A DNA stretch of 64,000 bases from Scleroderma bovista (GCA_037178675.1 JAYMGJ010000460.1:1-64000); one strand, 5' to 3'; numbered from the stretch's first letter, positions 43,740 to 56,059 are shown. Program-made: numbers and translations. Notes: generated from the sequence alone by a model not told the origin.

Positions 43740-45790
43740 CTGTGCTGACTACCAAAAATGTGGACCATTGATTAGGCAATATTGTGTACTGTTGGTGTGA
43801 TAGTGTTGACTACCAAAGATGTGCAGCTTGGATTATCTAATGTTGTGTTCTATTGGTGTGGTAGTGCTGATTACCAAAAATGCGGACTATTGATTAGCCA
43901 ATGTTGTGTAGTGTTGTTGTTGTAGTGTACTACCAAAAATGTGTAGTATTGATTACCTAATGTTGGGTACTCTTGGTGTGGTAGTGCTGATTACCAAAAA
44001 TGCGGACTATTGATTGGCCAATGTTGTGTAGTGTTGTTGTTGTAGTGTACTACCAAAAATGTGTAGTATTGATTACCTAATGTTGGGTACTCTTGGTGTG
44101 GTAGTGCTGATTACCAAAAATGCGGACTATTGATCAACCAATATTGTGTGGTGTTGTTGTAGTGTACTACCAAAAAAAGTGTAGTACTGATTACCTAATG
44201 TTGTGTAGTATTGATGTGATAGTGTTCATTACCAAAAATGCGGACTGTTGATTAGCCAATATTGTGTAGTGTTGTTGTTGTAGTGTACTACCAAAGATGT
44301 GTAGTATTGATTATCTAATGTTTTGTACTGTTGGTGTGGTAGTGTTGATTACCAAAAATGTGTAGCTTGGATTACCTAATGTTGTGTGCTGTTGGTGTGG
44401 TAGTGCTGATTACCAAAAATGCGAACCATTAGCCAATGTTGTGCAGTGTTGTTGTTGTGCAGTGTTGTTGTTGTAGTGTTGATTACCAAAAATGTGTAGC
44501 TTGGATTACCTAATGTTGTGTACTGTTGGTGTGGTAGTGCTGATTACCAAAAATGCGAACCATTAGCCAATGTTGTGCAGTGTTGTTGTTGTAGTGTTGA
44601 TTACCAAAAATGTGTAGCTTGGATTACCTAATGTTGTGTACTGTTGGTGTGGTAGTGCTGATTACCAAAAATGCGAACCATTAGCCAATATTGTGTAGTG
44701 TTGTTGTTGTAGTGTACTACCAGAAATGTGTAGTATTAATTACCTAATGTTGTGTACTATTGATGTGGTAGTGTTGATTACCAAAAATGCGAACTATTGA
44801 TCAACCAATGTTGTGTAGTGTCATTGTTGTAGTGTTGATTACCAAAAATGTGTAGCTTGGATTACCTAATGTTGTGTACTGTTGGTGTGGTAGTGTTGAT
44901 TACCAAAAATGCGGACTATTGATTAGTCAATATTGTGTAGTGTTGATTACCAAAAATGTGTAGTTTGGATTACCTAATGTTGTGTACTGTTGGTGTGGTA
45001 GTACTGATTATCAAAAATGCGGACTATTGATTAGTTGTTGTAGTGTACTAACAAAAATGTGTAGTATTGATTATCTAATGTTGTGTACTGTTGGTGTAGT
45101 AGTACTGATCATCAAAAATGCGGACTATTGATTAGTTGTTGTAGTGTACTACCAAAAATGTGTAGTTTGGATGACCTAATGTTGTGTACTGTTGGTGTGG
45201 TAGTGTTGATTATCAAAAGTGCGGACTATTGGTTAGTCAATATTGTGTAGTGTTAATTACCAAAAATGTGTAGTTTGGATTACCTAATGTTGTGTATTGT
45301 TGGTGTGGTAGTGTTGATTATCAAAAATGCGGACTATTGATTAGCCAATATTGTGTAGTGTTGTTGTTGTAGTGTACTACCAAAAATGTGTAGTATTGAT
45401 TACCTAATGTTGGGTACTCTTGGTGTGGTAGTGCTGATTACCAAAAATGCGGACTATTGATCAACCAATATTGTGTGGTGTTGTTGTAGTGTACTACCAA
45501 AAATGTGTAGTACTGATTACCTAATGTTGTGTAGTGTTGATGTGATAGTGTTCATTACCAAAAATGCGGACTGTTGATTAGCCATTATTGTGTAGTATTG
45601 TTGTAGTGCACTACCCAAAATCTGTAGTGTTAATTACCCAATGTTGTGTAGTGTTGATTACCAAAAGTGCGGACTTCTGATTAGCCATTATTGTTTAGTG
45701 TTGATTACCAAAAATGCGGACTATTGATTAGGAAATGTAGTGTAGTGTTTGTGTATTGGAGTTGATTACCAACATTGTGTAGTTTTCATT
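43740..45790. repeat. Tandem repeat of about 110-120 bp in left arm (mirror 47630-49430)
   Basis: Units combine TGTGGTAGTG(C/T)TGATTACCAAAAATGCGGACTATTGATTAGCCAAT with TGTTGTAGTGTACTACCAAAAATGTGTAGTATTGATTACCTAATGTTGTG (each word read in pieces). About 17 units. GGACTATTGATT recurs at 120, 120 and about 109 bp. No coding. Confidence 0.85.
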
Positions 45791-45897
45791 AACTAAATTC
45801 AGTAGTGTCAACACTTGATTACATAAGCTCTCCAAGCGCCACTACTCCCAAAACATTACCATATTTGGTCAATAGTTGACTTCAAATATTCCCACCT

Positions 45898-46338
45898 TTG
45901 TTCTGGTACTTTTCTTCCCCTTCTGTGCTTCATCCCTGGTCCAAATGTACTGTAAAAATGATTCTGTATCCCATATTACCCTATAGGATCACCATTGGAC
46001 CCTCATCTAAATGTGCAAGGGGCTCTGTATCCCCAGAGAGTAGTGCAGGCTTAAAAACACCAAAAATGTTCGCATTTTTGATACATTCAACATATCAACT
46101 TAAAGAATGCATCCCCATACAGGGGATATATGTACCTACAACATATTTACAGTCCACAGCATGGGATCCATGTCCTGGTGCGATGTTTTATGTTTTTCCT
46201 TTGCAAACATATCACCATGGCAGGCAATTACTAGGAGGTATGGTGGCTACTGGATGGTCTCCAGTGGTATTACTATGCTATACCAAAGTCCCAATACAAT
46301 CTAGTGAGCAGCTGACCACTCCAAGAGGAGCAGCATAG
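45898..46338 (+). other. 146-codon frame in unique part of palindrome arm
   Basis: Open frame (MFWYFSSPSVLHPWSKCTVK...) duplicated exactly at 47081-47521 on the minus strand. No domain, no clear start context. Perfect conservation reflects the identity of the arms, so it is not evidence of coding. Kept only as a description of the unique segment. Confidence 0.2.
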
Positions 46339-49300
46339 AAAACAGCACTTTCATAACAATAGGTGCTGTATGATCCTCCAGGTCAGGTATGCACAATATC
46401 ACTATCTCAAAAGCTGGGGGATACCATACAGTAGTGGATACAATTTACTCAAGTCAATACCGCTTGATGTGGGGGAGGGAAGGGCACAATAACATACAGA
46501 AGGCGTGGGAAAATACCCCACAAAATGCGGAGATATGCAAAAACATTACATATCACACAACACATAACATCTACTGACCTAGAAATGCTACCAACAGCCT
46601 ACTAATATCACATAATGCTTATACTCAGCTGTTCCTGACATGCTTAGAGGCACAAATCATTTGAACCAAGAACATGTTGTTACTGTCCATATACACTGCA
46701 GCTTTGCACCTGCAGTACTGATATGATGTAGCACATTTCCGCATTTTTCAAACCTTGAATGATTTGTGCCTCTAAGCATGTCAGGAACAGCTGAGTATAA
46801 GCATTATGTGATATTAGTAGGCTGTTGGTAGCATTTCTAGGTCAGTAGATGTTATGTGTTGTGTGATATGTAATGTTTTTGCATATCTCCGCATTTTGTG
46901 GGGTATTTTCCCACGCCTTCTGTATGTTATTGTGCCCTTCCCTCCCCCACATCAAGCGGTATTGACTTGAGTAAATTGTATCCACTACTGTATGGTATCC
47001 CCCAGCTTTTGAGATAGTGATATTGTGCATACCTGACCTGGAGGATCATACAGCACCTATTGTTATGAAAGTGCTGTTTTCTATGCTGCTCCTCTTGGAG
47101 TGGTCAGCTGCTCACTAGATTGTATTGGGACTTTGGTATAGCATAGTAATACCACTGGAGACCATCCAGTAGCCACCATACCTCCTAGTAATTGCCTGCC
47201 ATGGTGATATGTTTGCAAAGGAAAAACATAAAACATCGCACCAGGACATGGATCCCATGCTGTGGACTGTAAATATGTTGTAGGTACATATATCCCCTGT
47301 ATGGGGATGCATTCTTTAAGTTGATATGTTGAATGTATCAAAAATGCGAACATTTTTGGTGTTTTTAAGCCTGCACTACTCTCTGGGGATACAGAGCCCC
47401 TTGCACATTTAGATGAGGGTCCAATGGTGATCCTATAGGGTAATATGGGATACAGAATCATTTTTACAGTACATTTGGACCAGGGATGAAGCACAGAAGG
47501 GGAAGAAAAGTACCAGAACAAAGGTGGGAATATTTGAAGTCAACTATTGACCAAATATGGTAATGTTTTGGGAGTAGTGGCGCTTGGAGAGCTTATGTAA
47601 TCAAGTGTTGACACTACTGAATTTAGTTAATGAAAACTACACAATGTTGGTAATCAACTCCAATACACAAACACTACACTACATTTCCTAATCAATAGTC
47701 CGCATTTTTGGTAATCAACACTAAACAATAATGGCTAATCAGAAGTCCGCACTTTTGGTAATCAACACTACACAACATTGGGTAATTAACACTACAGATT
47801 TTGGGTAGTGCACTACAACAATACTACACAATAATGGCTAATCAACAGTCCGCATTTTTGGTAATGAACACTATCACATCAACACTACACAACATTAGGT
47901 AATCAGTACTACACATTTTTGGTAGTACACTACAACAACACCACACAATATTGGTTGATCAATAGTCCGCATTTTTGGTAATCAGCACTACCACACCAAG
48001 AGTACCCAACATTAGGTAATCAATACTACACACTTTTGGTAGTACACTACAACAACAACACTACACAATATTGGCTAATCAATAGTCCGCATTTTTGATA
48101 ATCAACACTACCACACCAACAATACACAACATTAGGTAATCCAAACTACACATTTTTGGTAATTAACACTACACAATATTGACTAACCAATAGTCCGCAC
48201 TTTTGATAATCAACACTACCACACCAACAGTACACAACATTAGGTCATCCAAACTACACATTTTTGGTAGTACACTACAACAACTAATCAATAGTCCGCA
48301 TTTTTGATGATCAGTACTACTACACCAACAGTACACAACATTAGATAATCAATACTACACATTTTTGTTAGTACACTACAACAACTAATCAATAGTCCGC
48401 ATTTTTGATAATCAGTACTACCACACCAACAGTACACAACATTAGGTAATCCAAACTACACATTTTTGGTAATCAACACTACACAATATTGACTAATCAA
48501 TAGTCCGCATTTTTGGTAATCAACACTACCACACCAACAGTACACAACATTAGGTAATCCAAGCTACACATTTTTGGTAATCAACACTACAACAATGACA
48601 CTACACAACATTGGTTGATCAATAGTTCGCATTTTTGGTAATCAACACTACCACATCAATAGTACACAACATTAGGTAATTAATACTACACATTTCTGGT
48701 AGTACACTACAACAACAACACTACACAATATTGGCTAATGGTTCGCATTTTTGGTAATCAGCACTACCACACCAACAGTACACAACATTAGGTAATCCAA
48801 GCTACACATTTTTGGTAATCAACACTACAACAACAACACTGCACAACATTGGCTAATCAATACTACAGATTTTGGGTAGTGCACTACAACAACACTACAC
48901 AATATTGGCTAATCAACAGTCCGCATTTTTGGTAATGAACACTATCACATCAATACTACACAACATTAGGTAATCAGTACTACACTTTTTTTGGTAGTAC
49001 ACTACAACAACACCACACAATATTGGTTGATCAATAGTCCGCATTTTTGGTAATCAGCACTACCACACCAAGAGTACCCAACATTAGGTAATCAATACTA
49101 CACATTTTTGGTAGTACACTACAACAACAACACTACACAACATTGGCCAATCAATAGTCCGCATTTTTGGTAATCAGCACTACCACACCAAGAGTACCCA
49201 ACATTAGGTAATCAATACTACACATTTTTGGTAGTACACTACAACAACAACACTACACAACATTGGCTAATCAATAGTCCGCATTTTTGGTAATCAGCAC

Positions 49301-50285
49301 TACCACACCAATAGAACACAACATTAGATAATCCAAGCTGCACATCTTTGGTAGTCAACACTATCACACCAACAGTACACAATATTGCCTAATCAATGGT
49401 CCACATTTTTGGTAGTCAGCACAGTAATTTAATTCTGCAATGTGTATCAATTTTGGGTCTGACCCAGTTTTGCAATGGTTGACAACTTTTTTGCTCAACA
49501 GGCCTGACCCAGTTTTGCAGTACTTGACAACTTTGTTTCTCAACAGGCCTGACCCAGTTCTGCAATGTCAGCCTGACCCAGTTTTGCAATGCTTGACAAC
49601 TATTTCCTCAACAGGCCTGACCCAGTTCTGCAATGTCAGCCTGGCCCAGTTTTGCAATGCTTGACAACTTTTTCCTCAACAGGCCTGACCCAGTTCTGCA
49701 ATGTCAGCCTGGCCCAGTTTTGCAATGCTTGACAACTTTTTCCTCAACAGGCCTGACCCAGTTCTGCAATGTCAGCCTGACCCCAGTTTTGCAATGCTTG
49801 ACAACTTTTTTTCTCAACAGGCCTGATCCAGTTCTGCAATGTATATACAATGTCAGCCTGACCCAGTTTTGCAATGCTTGACAATTTTTTCCTCAAAAGG
49901 CCTGACCCCATTCTGCCATGTCAGCCTGACCCAGTTTTGCAGTAATTGACAACTTTTTTCTCAACAGGCCTGACCCAGTTTTGCAATGTATCTACAACAT
50001 CGGCCAGTCCCAGCTTTGCAACACTTGTCAATTTTTTTGTTCAACAGGCCTGACCTAGTTTTACAATGCTCCCACCAGTCCCAGTTCTGCAATTTTTATC
50101 AAACATCAGCCCATCCCAGTTTTGCAGTGATTAATGTCCCTCAGGCCTGTACTAGATTTGCAATAATAGAAAACATCGGCCTGGCCCAGTTCTGCGAGCA
50201 TCGGCCGGCGTCGGCTAGTCCCACCTTTACAGGCAAATGTACATGTCCGATGACCCACTTTTGCGAGGGCTTTTGACTGAACTAT

Positions 50286-50601
50286 GTGCTCGGATTCGGT
50301 GCACTTGCGGGATTCAACCCGTTTACAGATATGGGTGGCAACTTATCTATATCCCCTGCTCGGGTCACCGAGCACTGTGACAATGGACTCATACGTGCCA
50401 CTTATCGCGTGTACATTCGTGATGTAGATGCAAACCATGATGAACTCGCCACAGTTCCTTCAGCAAATGTCCAGTCTCATGTCGAATCCTGTCATCCTTG
50501 ACCAAATCATCGCATCAAATCCTCACCTTGCGCCGATCGCACCACAAGTCAGAGAAGTCTTCCAGAGCGAACAGTTCAGACAAATGATGTCAGCACCTCT
50601 T
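50286..50601 (+). pseudogene. Fragment of a Dsk2/ubiquilin-family gene
   Basis: GFGALAGFNPFTDMG is followed, after an apparent intron of about 97 nt ending GATGTAG, by MQTMMNSPQFLQQMSSLMSN, PVILDQIIASNPHLAPIAPQ and VREVFQSEQFRQMMS. This is the STI1/XL repeat of Dsk2/ubiquilin, a proteasome shuttle factor. The ubiquitin-like domain, further STI1 repeats and the UBA domain are missing, and the reading ends abruptly in unrelated sequence. It starts three bases after the palindrome ends, so it is either a captured host exon or the broken edge of a host gene. Confidence 0.75.
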
Positions 50602-50999
50602 TTATCGCGCGTACACACTAACGTCACCTTAGAACAGTCCGGACCATCACAAGTCTGTAGTGCCCTGTTAGCATTCCGAAATTATTCGGTTCCCATACAT
50701 CCACCACATTAAAGCCCATGCACGGAGAAATGTGTACGTTAGCAGGACCTCAGTCACTGCATGTATTATGGCAAAATAAAAAATAAGGACAAACAATGTG
50801 TTCTGGTATATAATGTCCCATCATTCACAGCATGCCCTAATGTGTGCTCTTAATCCACTCCCTATGAACCCACCCAGGCTGTCCGACTTTGCACCAGTGT
50901 GGTTCAGCCCATTATTCCTGGAGTCACTTCAGTAGAGTAGAAAAATAAATTTATTGGAACTAATATGAATACAATACAAAAAACTAAGTAATATAATAT
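50602..50999. other. Unannotated spacer
   Basis: No gene recognised. AT-rich towards 50940-51000. Confidence 0.4.
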
Positions 51000-51290
51000 T
51001 CAAATGGCAGGGATGGGGGTTGTTGTGTCATCACCATCAACACTGGGGACAGCAACAGGGATGGGGACGGGATCATCATTGTCGTCATCGTCATCACACA
51101 GGTGGCGATTGTTGAGGGCTGGGTGTTCTTGTCATCACTGGTGGTGATTGCCACGTTGTCAGCACAGGTGGTGGTGATCATCGTTGTCATCAGGTCACAA
51201 TGACAATGCTGGCAGTGGGATGGTGGCCATGTCGTCGCTGGTGGATGCGTTGTCAACACAGGCCATAGTCGGTGCCGTTGCTGGTATGGT
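51000..51290. repeat. ATC/GTG-type trinucleotide tract
   Basis: GTCATCATCATTG / GGTGGTGATTG-like triplet sequence without conserved long frame. Similar in base pattern to the cores at 10.5-11.36 and 52.68-53.1 kb, but the flanks do not match clearly. Confidence 0.6.
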
Positions 51291-51465
51291 GTGGGACACC
51301 TAATCACCGCATGTTTTGTGCAACTGCCAATTTGGGCCTAAGAAAAAAAATCATATAACCCTAACCCTACATACAAGCTCAATGGGTCAGAATGAACCAA
51401 AATGACAGTGTGAATGGTGCTACAGAATAGTTTAGTGTGAGTGTGTTGTGTGGCTTGTTCAAATC

Positions 51466-51850
51466 ATGGGCAAGAAATGTCAGAATGCTGCAGCAGCACA
51501 CGCAAGGCAAGCCTGATGGCTGGCCCCATGCAGTTCAGACAACCTGGTGGATGGTTCCATGCATGTGGATGCCACTCCGATTGTGGTGGATGTTGATTCC
51601 AGCTCAGAATGTGGATATATTGGTGGTGTGGATGTGGACAGTGAGGATTCAGATGACAAGTATGATGAAGGTGGGCAGAAGGGGAGTGAATGGGAACTGA
51701 GTGATTCCAACTCACTCAATGAGCTAGAGGGGGATGAGTTGGAAGAAAATTTGCAAATGCTCTAGGCTGAAGCTCAGGGTGGCAAGACTGGAAAAACCCT
51801 CTGCTTTTGAACAAATTCACAACAAAGGAGGCACAGATACAGGTCAGAAA
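51466..51850 (+). pseudogene. Degenerate N-terminal fragment of a basidiomycete transposon ORF
   Basis: ATG at 51466 gives MGKKCQNAAAAHARQA, then TGA (51514-51516), then in the same frame SSDNLVDGSMHVDATPIVVD, an acidic Asp/Ser/Glu stretch and LNELEGDELEENLQML with TAG at 51763. In the next frame LKLRVARLEKPSAFEQIHNK follows, so an indel is likely. From memory, this layout (acidic Ser region, LSxLEGDELxExL, then KPTAYEQI) is common at the N-terminus of DDE-endonuclease transposon proteins in Agaricomycetes. No catalytic part is present. Confidence 0.45.
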
Positions 51851-52129
51851 GTTTAACTCAACTAAGTATACGGGCCATTGATGCATCCCTGAGGCTGTAG
51901 CTTGTGTTTTTGATGATGCTGTACCATAGATTACACTTACCACCAAATTGTCCCGATATGAAAAAAAATATCTCCCTCAAATTCTACTTAAATAAAATTC
52001 TGTCTTGGGATCTGATTCCCCTTGTTGAAAGAAGCATTTTTGCCAGAGGAAATGTAATTTGGATCAGCATGGCGATGGCTCAGAACCTTGCACAAAACAT
52101 GCGGTGACTAGGTGTCCTGCACCATAGCT

Positions 52130-52550
52130 GTTGTCGCCATTGTCTGGTTGACAATGCTGGTGGGTGTTGGACGATGGTGGAGATGGGGATGGGGATGATC
52201 GTGTCATCGCTGTTGATGCTAGGGATGGTGATGGGGGTAGTCATCATTGTCATTGTCATGGGTGGCCATGTTGACAACACTGGGGATAGTGGCGGGGGGG
52301 GGTGCTGGTGGTGAGATGGTGGTGGCCACGTCATTGTGGTCATGGTCGGTGCCATCGCTGGGAGCTGTCATTGTCACGTTGGTGATGGCTGCCACCATCA
52401 TCATCACTGATGGTGGTGGTGGTTGTGTCAACGATGCTGGTGGTGGTGGTTGGTATCATCGCCATCATCTGTTGTCCATGGTGGGTCATTGTTGCCATCA
52501 CTGATGGTGGTGGTTGTGTCAATGATGCTGGTGATGGAGGTGGGGAGGTA
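52130..52550. repeat. GTG/ATC trinucleotide tract
   Basis: GGTGGTGGT, GTCATTGTC and GATGCTGGTG-type triplets. Low-complexity frames only. It adjoins the inverted copy of the trinucleotide-core element. Confidence 0.65.
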
Positions 52551-52559
52551 TGTACTATG

Positions 52560-53262
52560 TAGTGAAGTGGTAAATATGATTAGGAAATATTGGTAGTTGA
52601 TATGCTGATATAATCATGCATAAACACATGCACACACAAACACTTCAAAAATTTCTTGAAGTCCCCCATCCTTATTCTCTCCATCTTCCACCACCACCAC
52701 CACCATCGACAATGACACAACCACCAGTGTCACCGATGACATGACCACCACCACCAGCACAACAACGTGACTACTACCGCCGTTGACCACAATGTGACCA
52801 ACACTGGTGTCGACGGCAATGACCACCACCACCACCACCAGCATCACCAACAACATGACCACCACCACCAGTGCAATGACACGACCACTACCACTGTTGA
52901 CCATGATGATGACTGCCACCAGTGTTGACCATGACACCGACTGCCATCAGCATTGACCACGACACGACCACCACCAGCATCGACCACGACCACCACCAGT
53001 GACGATGACGACAACCACTTGACGCAACCACCACCTGCATTGTCGACGCAACCATCATCAGCGACAATGACCACACCACCATCATCGACAACGTGATCAC
53101 TACCCACCCCCACCTGTGTCGACAGCCCTTAGTATATAATATTTAGTCTTTGTACTGTACATAATTAATATAAAATTGGTTAACTTGAACATTGAGTGAA
53201 TTAAGATGGTCAAAAACTAAGTACAGGCAGTCAAGCTATTGGTACTGTTGGCTTGTACAAGT
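52560..53262 (-). mobile_element. Non-coding trinucleotide-core element, copy 2 (inverted)
   Basis: Read on the minus strand it begins CCAGAAGTACTTGTACAAGCC and contains TACAGTACAAAGACTAAATA. It then has a GTG/GTC-type core, and ends TTTTTGAAGTGTTTGTGTG ... GATTATATCAGCATAT. These flanks align with those of 10346-11480. The core is shorter (about 420 bp) and differs in sequence, so the flanks are better conserved than the core. Confidence 0.65.
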
Positions 53263-53594
53263 ACTTCTGGAGCAGTTTGGGACAGTCTGGGACAGCTGGA
53301 ACAGCCTGGGACAAGTACTGGAACAGTCTGTCCAGTGTTAGCCAGTTAGGTACCTTGCTGGGAGAGCTGTCCAGTACAGGGGAGGGTTGGTTTGCTGATA
53401 AGTTACTTACAAGAAAAGCCACATTTGCTAATGTAATGATGACAAATGGCCATAAAATGGCCAGTTGCGATGTCATGGATGAAATGAACAGGCACAGAGT
53501 CACTGGTTAGGAGTGAACAAAAACATTCCCAATGGATGTTGCAGTGGTGCAAGAAGCCGGGAATGCTGCTAGGACGGATGATTTGGGTGTCAAT
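53253..53594 (+). pseudogene. 5' part of an unidentified gene split by element B
   Basis: Contains an open frame MYKYFWSSLGQSGTAGTAWD...MNRHRVTG (53253-53510) and then MDVAVVQEAGNAARTDDLGVN (53533-53594) in another frame, probably joined by a short intron. The last codons run exactly to the target-site duplication TCAAT. With the element removed the frame continues LDHLDSNYYYGVG at 62481. Function unknown. Confidence 0.45.
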
Positions 53595-53905
53595 TGTTGT
53601 AAATTAACCAGCATGTGTTACTAGTACTTAGGCACGTGACCACGCGATGCTTACATAAGCCTTTTGAGTGTACTATAGACAGTAGTATTTTCCATTAGTC
53701 CCTCAGTAGCTTGAACATCTACTGAGGGTAAGTAGTCCACACACACTCATTCTTACTCATACTAACTTGTAGTAGTTACTACAGGTATTACTCTAATACA
53801 GTAGCTTGAACATCTACTGAGGTTACTACAGGGTTACCAATTTCCTACCACAGCTTCTGTCCTACAGGTCCACTGCAGCAACCCCCCAACACACTTTTTC
53901 CAAGA
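53595..53905 (+). repeat. 5' LTR of element B
   Basis: 311 bp, TGTTGTAAATTAACC ... CACTTTTTCCAAGA. Contains two copies of CAGTAGCTTGAACATCTACTGAGG (read in parts), a stem-loop also present in the LTRs of element A. The first is followed by GTAAGTAG, a good 5' splice site. Confidence 0.88.
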
Positions 53906-53988
53906 GGTTATGAGCCCTGCTCTTGCCTGAAGGAAGAAGCAGCTTGTGGAAAACAGGATTTACCCTTACTTCAAAAGTTTCAAGTGAA

Positions 53989-54433
53989 ATGGTCCTCGAA
54001 ATTCCCAAACTCACGTGAGAAAATCAAAACTGGAAAATTTACCGCACGCATATCCTCGATAGTGCAGCCGCGGAAGGTGTAGTCAGCCACCTCTCAAGTG
54101 CAGCACCAAAACCAGTCCGAGATTCGTGTGAACTCGAAGCATGGAATGTGTCTAATGCATTGGCTAAGTATATTATACTGGAAGTGATTACAGATTCTCT
54201 TCTCACGCGACTCATGCACCATGAGCTCGCATATACTCTCTTCAGCCACCTCACAGCCATTTTTGGCGACCATGAACCTATAGCTATTGAAACACCAGCG
54301 GAACGGAGTGACCAAGACGAGCCTCTCCATGAGGACTCGCACCTCAAGTTGGACGGCGCTGACTCAGTGCACACCACGAATATTGTCGAAGGAAAAGATG
54401 TCCAAAGAGCTGGCACATCCCCATGCATTGCGC
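53989..54433 (+). pseudogene. 5' gag fragment of element B
   Basis: MVLEIPKLT, then TGA at 54016-54018, then ENQNWKIYRTHILDSAAAEG... aligns with LELNGRNWKIYRAKLIEAAA of element A. The frame then runs to 54433, where the nested element interrupts it. The TGA sits between LT and EN and fits a CGA origin. Confidence 0.7.
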
Positions 54434-56023
54434 TGTAGGGGGGGGGTTGGGTGTTGCTGCTGCCTCAGGTGAGGCACGCTCGACCCAGGGGCTTCTGGAG
54501 GTCTGGCAGAGCTCCCAGGGACTGGGGAAACTAGAGGAAGTAGGGAGAGTAGAGGTGTTCAGTCACTCCAGGACTGAGATCAAACATATACAGAGGAAAG
54601 AGGGAAGTTTCTTAGTAAGCTAAGTACAAGCCTACATAGCTAAGGTAAGAATCCAGTATCAGTACTACCAATTCTACACCTAGAGACAGGACTGTCTCTA
54701 CACCTCCCAGGCACTTGAAACACTGACTGTCCCCAGTCAGGCACTCACCAACCACACCAAACCACAACCAAAGACCCACTAAACCTTCCAAAACACCAAA
54801 CAGTCCATCAAAAACGCACAGACTCACATAACCCTGGGAACACGAACACTCCGCACGTCATCAGAGTGGTCCCCAGACCTAAGGACGGCAAGAGGTTGAC
54901 TAACAAGGATGGGGAATGGCAGGAGAAGCAGTCCTGAGGAAGGAGGATAGGAGAGAGCACCTAAAAAAGGCAAAAAGCGGAGGGGGAGGAGGACAAGGGC
55001 GAAGAATTGGAGATATCTCCGGAACGGCTGGGGCGATTGGGGCGATCAAGGTGGCGTTAGAAAGCCCTCATCGAGTAGTACTTGGCCCTAGAAGCGATAA
55101 GGGACCAGCGCAGAAACCGTCGACATAGATGCGGATCATTCTCCCTCCTCTCTGGACTCCAAAATGCGAATATCTCCGGAACGGCAAGGGAAATGCGCGA
55201 CGTAAAAACGTATACGAAATCGACGAGATCGAGAGAACTAGAGACTAAAAGGACGAAAGGGCCGGTCGAGAAACAGAGGCAGAATGGACGAATCTCAGAA
55301 AGAGGGGGGGAGGAGGAGAAGCGCAGCATAGCGAGGGAACGGCTGGACGGATGGATGCAGCGTGATAGGATGGTGTTGCCATAGTACAGAGGGGTTAGGA
55401 CACGAAAGGACGAAGCAGGACGAGCCTTAGATCCCGAGATATTGACCTATCAGTCCCAAACTCCACCCAAATGCGAAAATGCGAATATCTCCGCAACCGC
55501 TGAACCAATCGCGATGACCCAGGCACCATTCGAAAGCCCTCGACGAGTAGATCTTGATTCCAGAAAAGCGAAAGATCCGGCGCAAAAGGGAGCGAGATAT
55601 GCGCCAAACTCGAGGGGGGCAGGAGGAGAAGATGCTGAAAACTCAAGGGAAAATGATGGAAACTTCAAAGGAGTGACTGTAGTTGGTTAAGAGGGACCTA
55701 GAAAGAGGATAGGGAGTGCCAAGACACAGAAACCCCTCGCGGTGGGCTCCAGTTGTAGGGGGGGGGTTGGGTGTTGCTGCTGCCTCAGGTGAGGCACGCT
55801 CGACCCAGGGGCTTCTGGAGGTCTGGCAGAGCTCCCAGGGACTGGGGAGACTAGAGGAAACTAGGGAGAGTAGAGGTGTTCAGTCACTCCAGGACTGAGA
55901 TCAAACATATACAGAGGAAAGAGGGAAGTTTCTTAGTAAGCTAAGTACAAGCCTACATAGCTAAGGTAAGAATCCAGTATCAGTACTACCAATTCTACAC
56001 CTAGAGACAGGACTGTCTCTACA
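54434..56023. mobile_element. Small non-autonomous LTR element (TRIM/LARD-like) nested in element B
   Basis: Terminal direct repeats of about 269 bp at 54434-54702 and 55754-56023, nearly identical, starting TGTAGGGGGGGG and ending GTCTCTACA. Flanked by GCGC (54430-54433 and 56024-56027), possibly a 4 bp duplication. The 1.05 kb interior has no gene but two diverged copies of an AATATCTCCG.AACGG...GAAAGCCCTC.(T/A)CGAGTAG segment. The orientation and a PBS could not be fixed. Confidence 0.75.
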
Positions 56024-56059
56024 GCGCGCAAAACCTGCTGATTCCAGTCAAGGGTTTGC

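Larger units (their letters stand above)
42881..50283. repeat. Giant palindrome of 7.4 kb
   Basis: Left arm 42881-46661 (3.78 kb), spacer 46662-46757 (96 bp), right arm 46758-50283 (3.53 kb). Ends pair as TAGTTCAGTCA...CCCTCGCAAAAGTGGG, and the centre pairs as AGGCACAAATCATT with AATGATTTGTGCCT. Frames of 146, 62 and 65 codons are identical in the two arms. Arms differ mainly by whole tandem units (about 255 bp). Left flank is the cut LTR; right flank is a Dsk2 fragment. No transposase and no clear target-site duplication. It could be a foldback-type element or an inverted duplication. Confidence 0.9.

Noticed and set aside
45898..46338. 146-codon ORF conserved in both palindrome arms as a real gene
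   Set aside because: The DNA itself is identical in both arms, so conservation says nothing about coding; no domain or intron pattern.
42881..50283. Regularly spaced repeats as a CRISPR array
   Set aside because: Eukaryotic context, long units without unique spacers, no cas genes; these are tandem satellites in a palindrome.
51355..51375. TAACCCTAACCCT resembling telomere repeat
   Set aside because: Only two units, inside unrelated sequence; no array.
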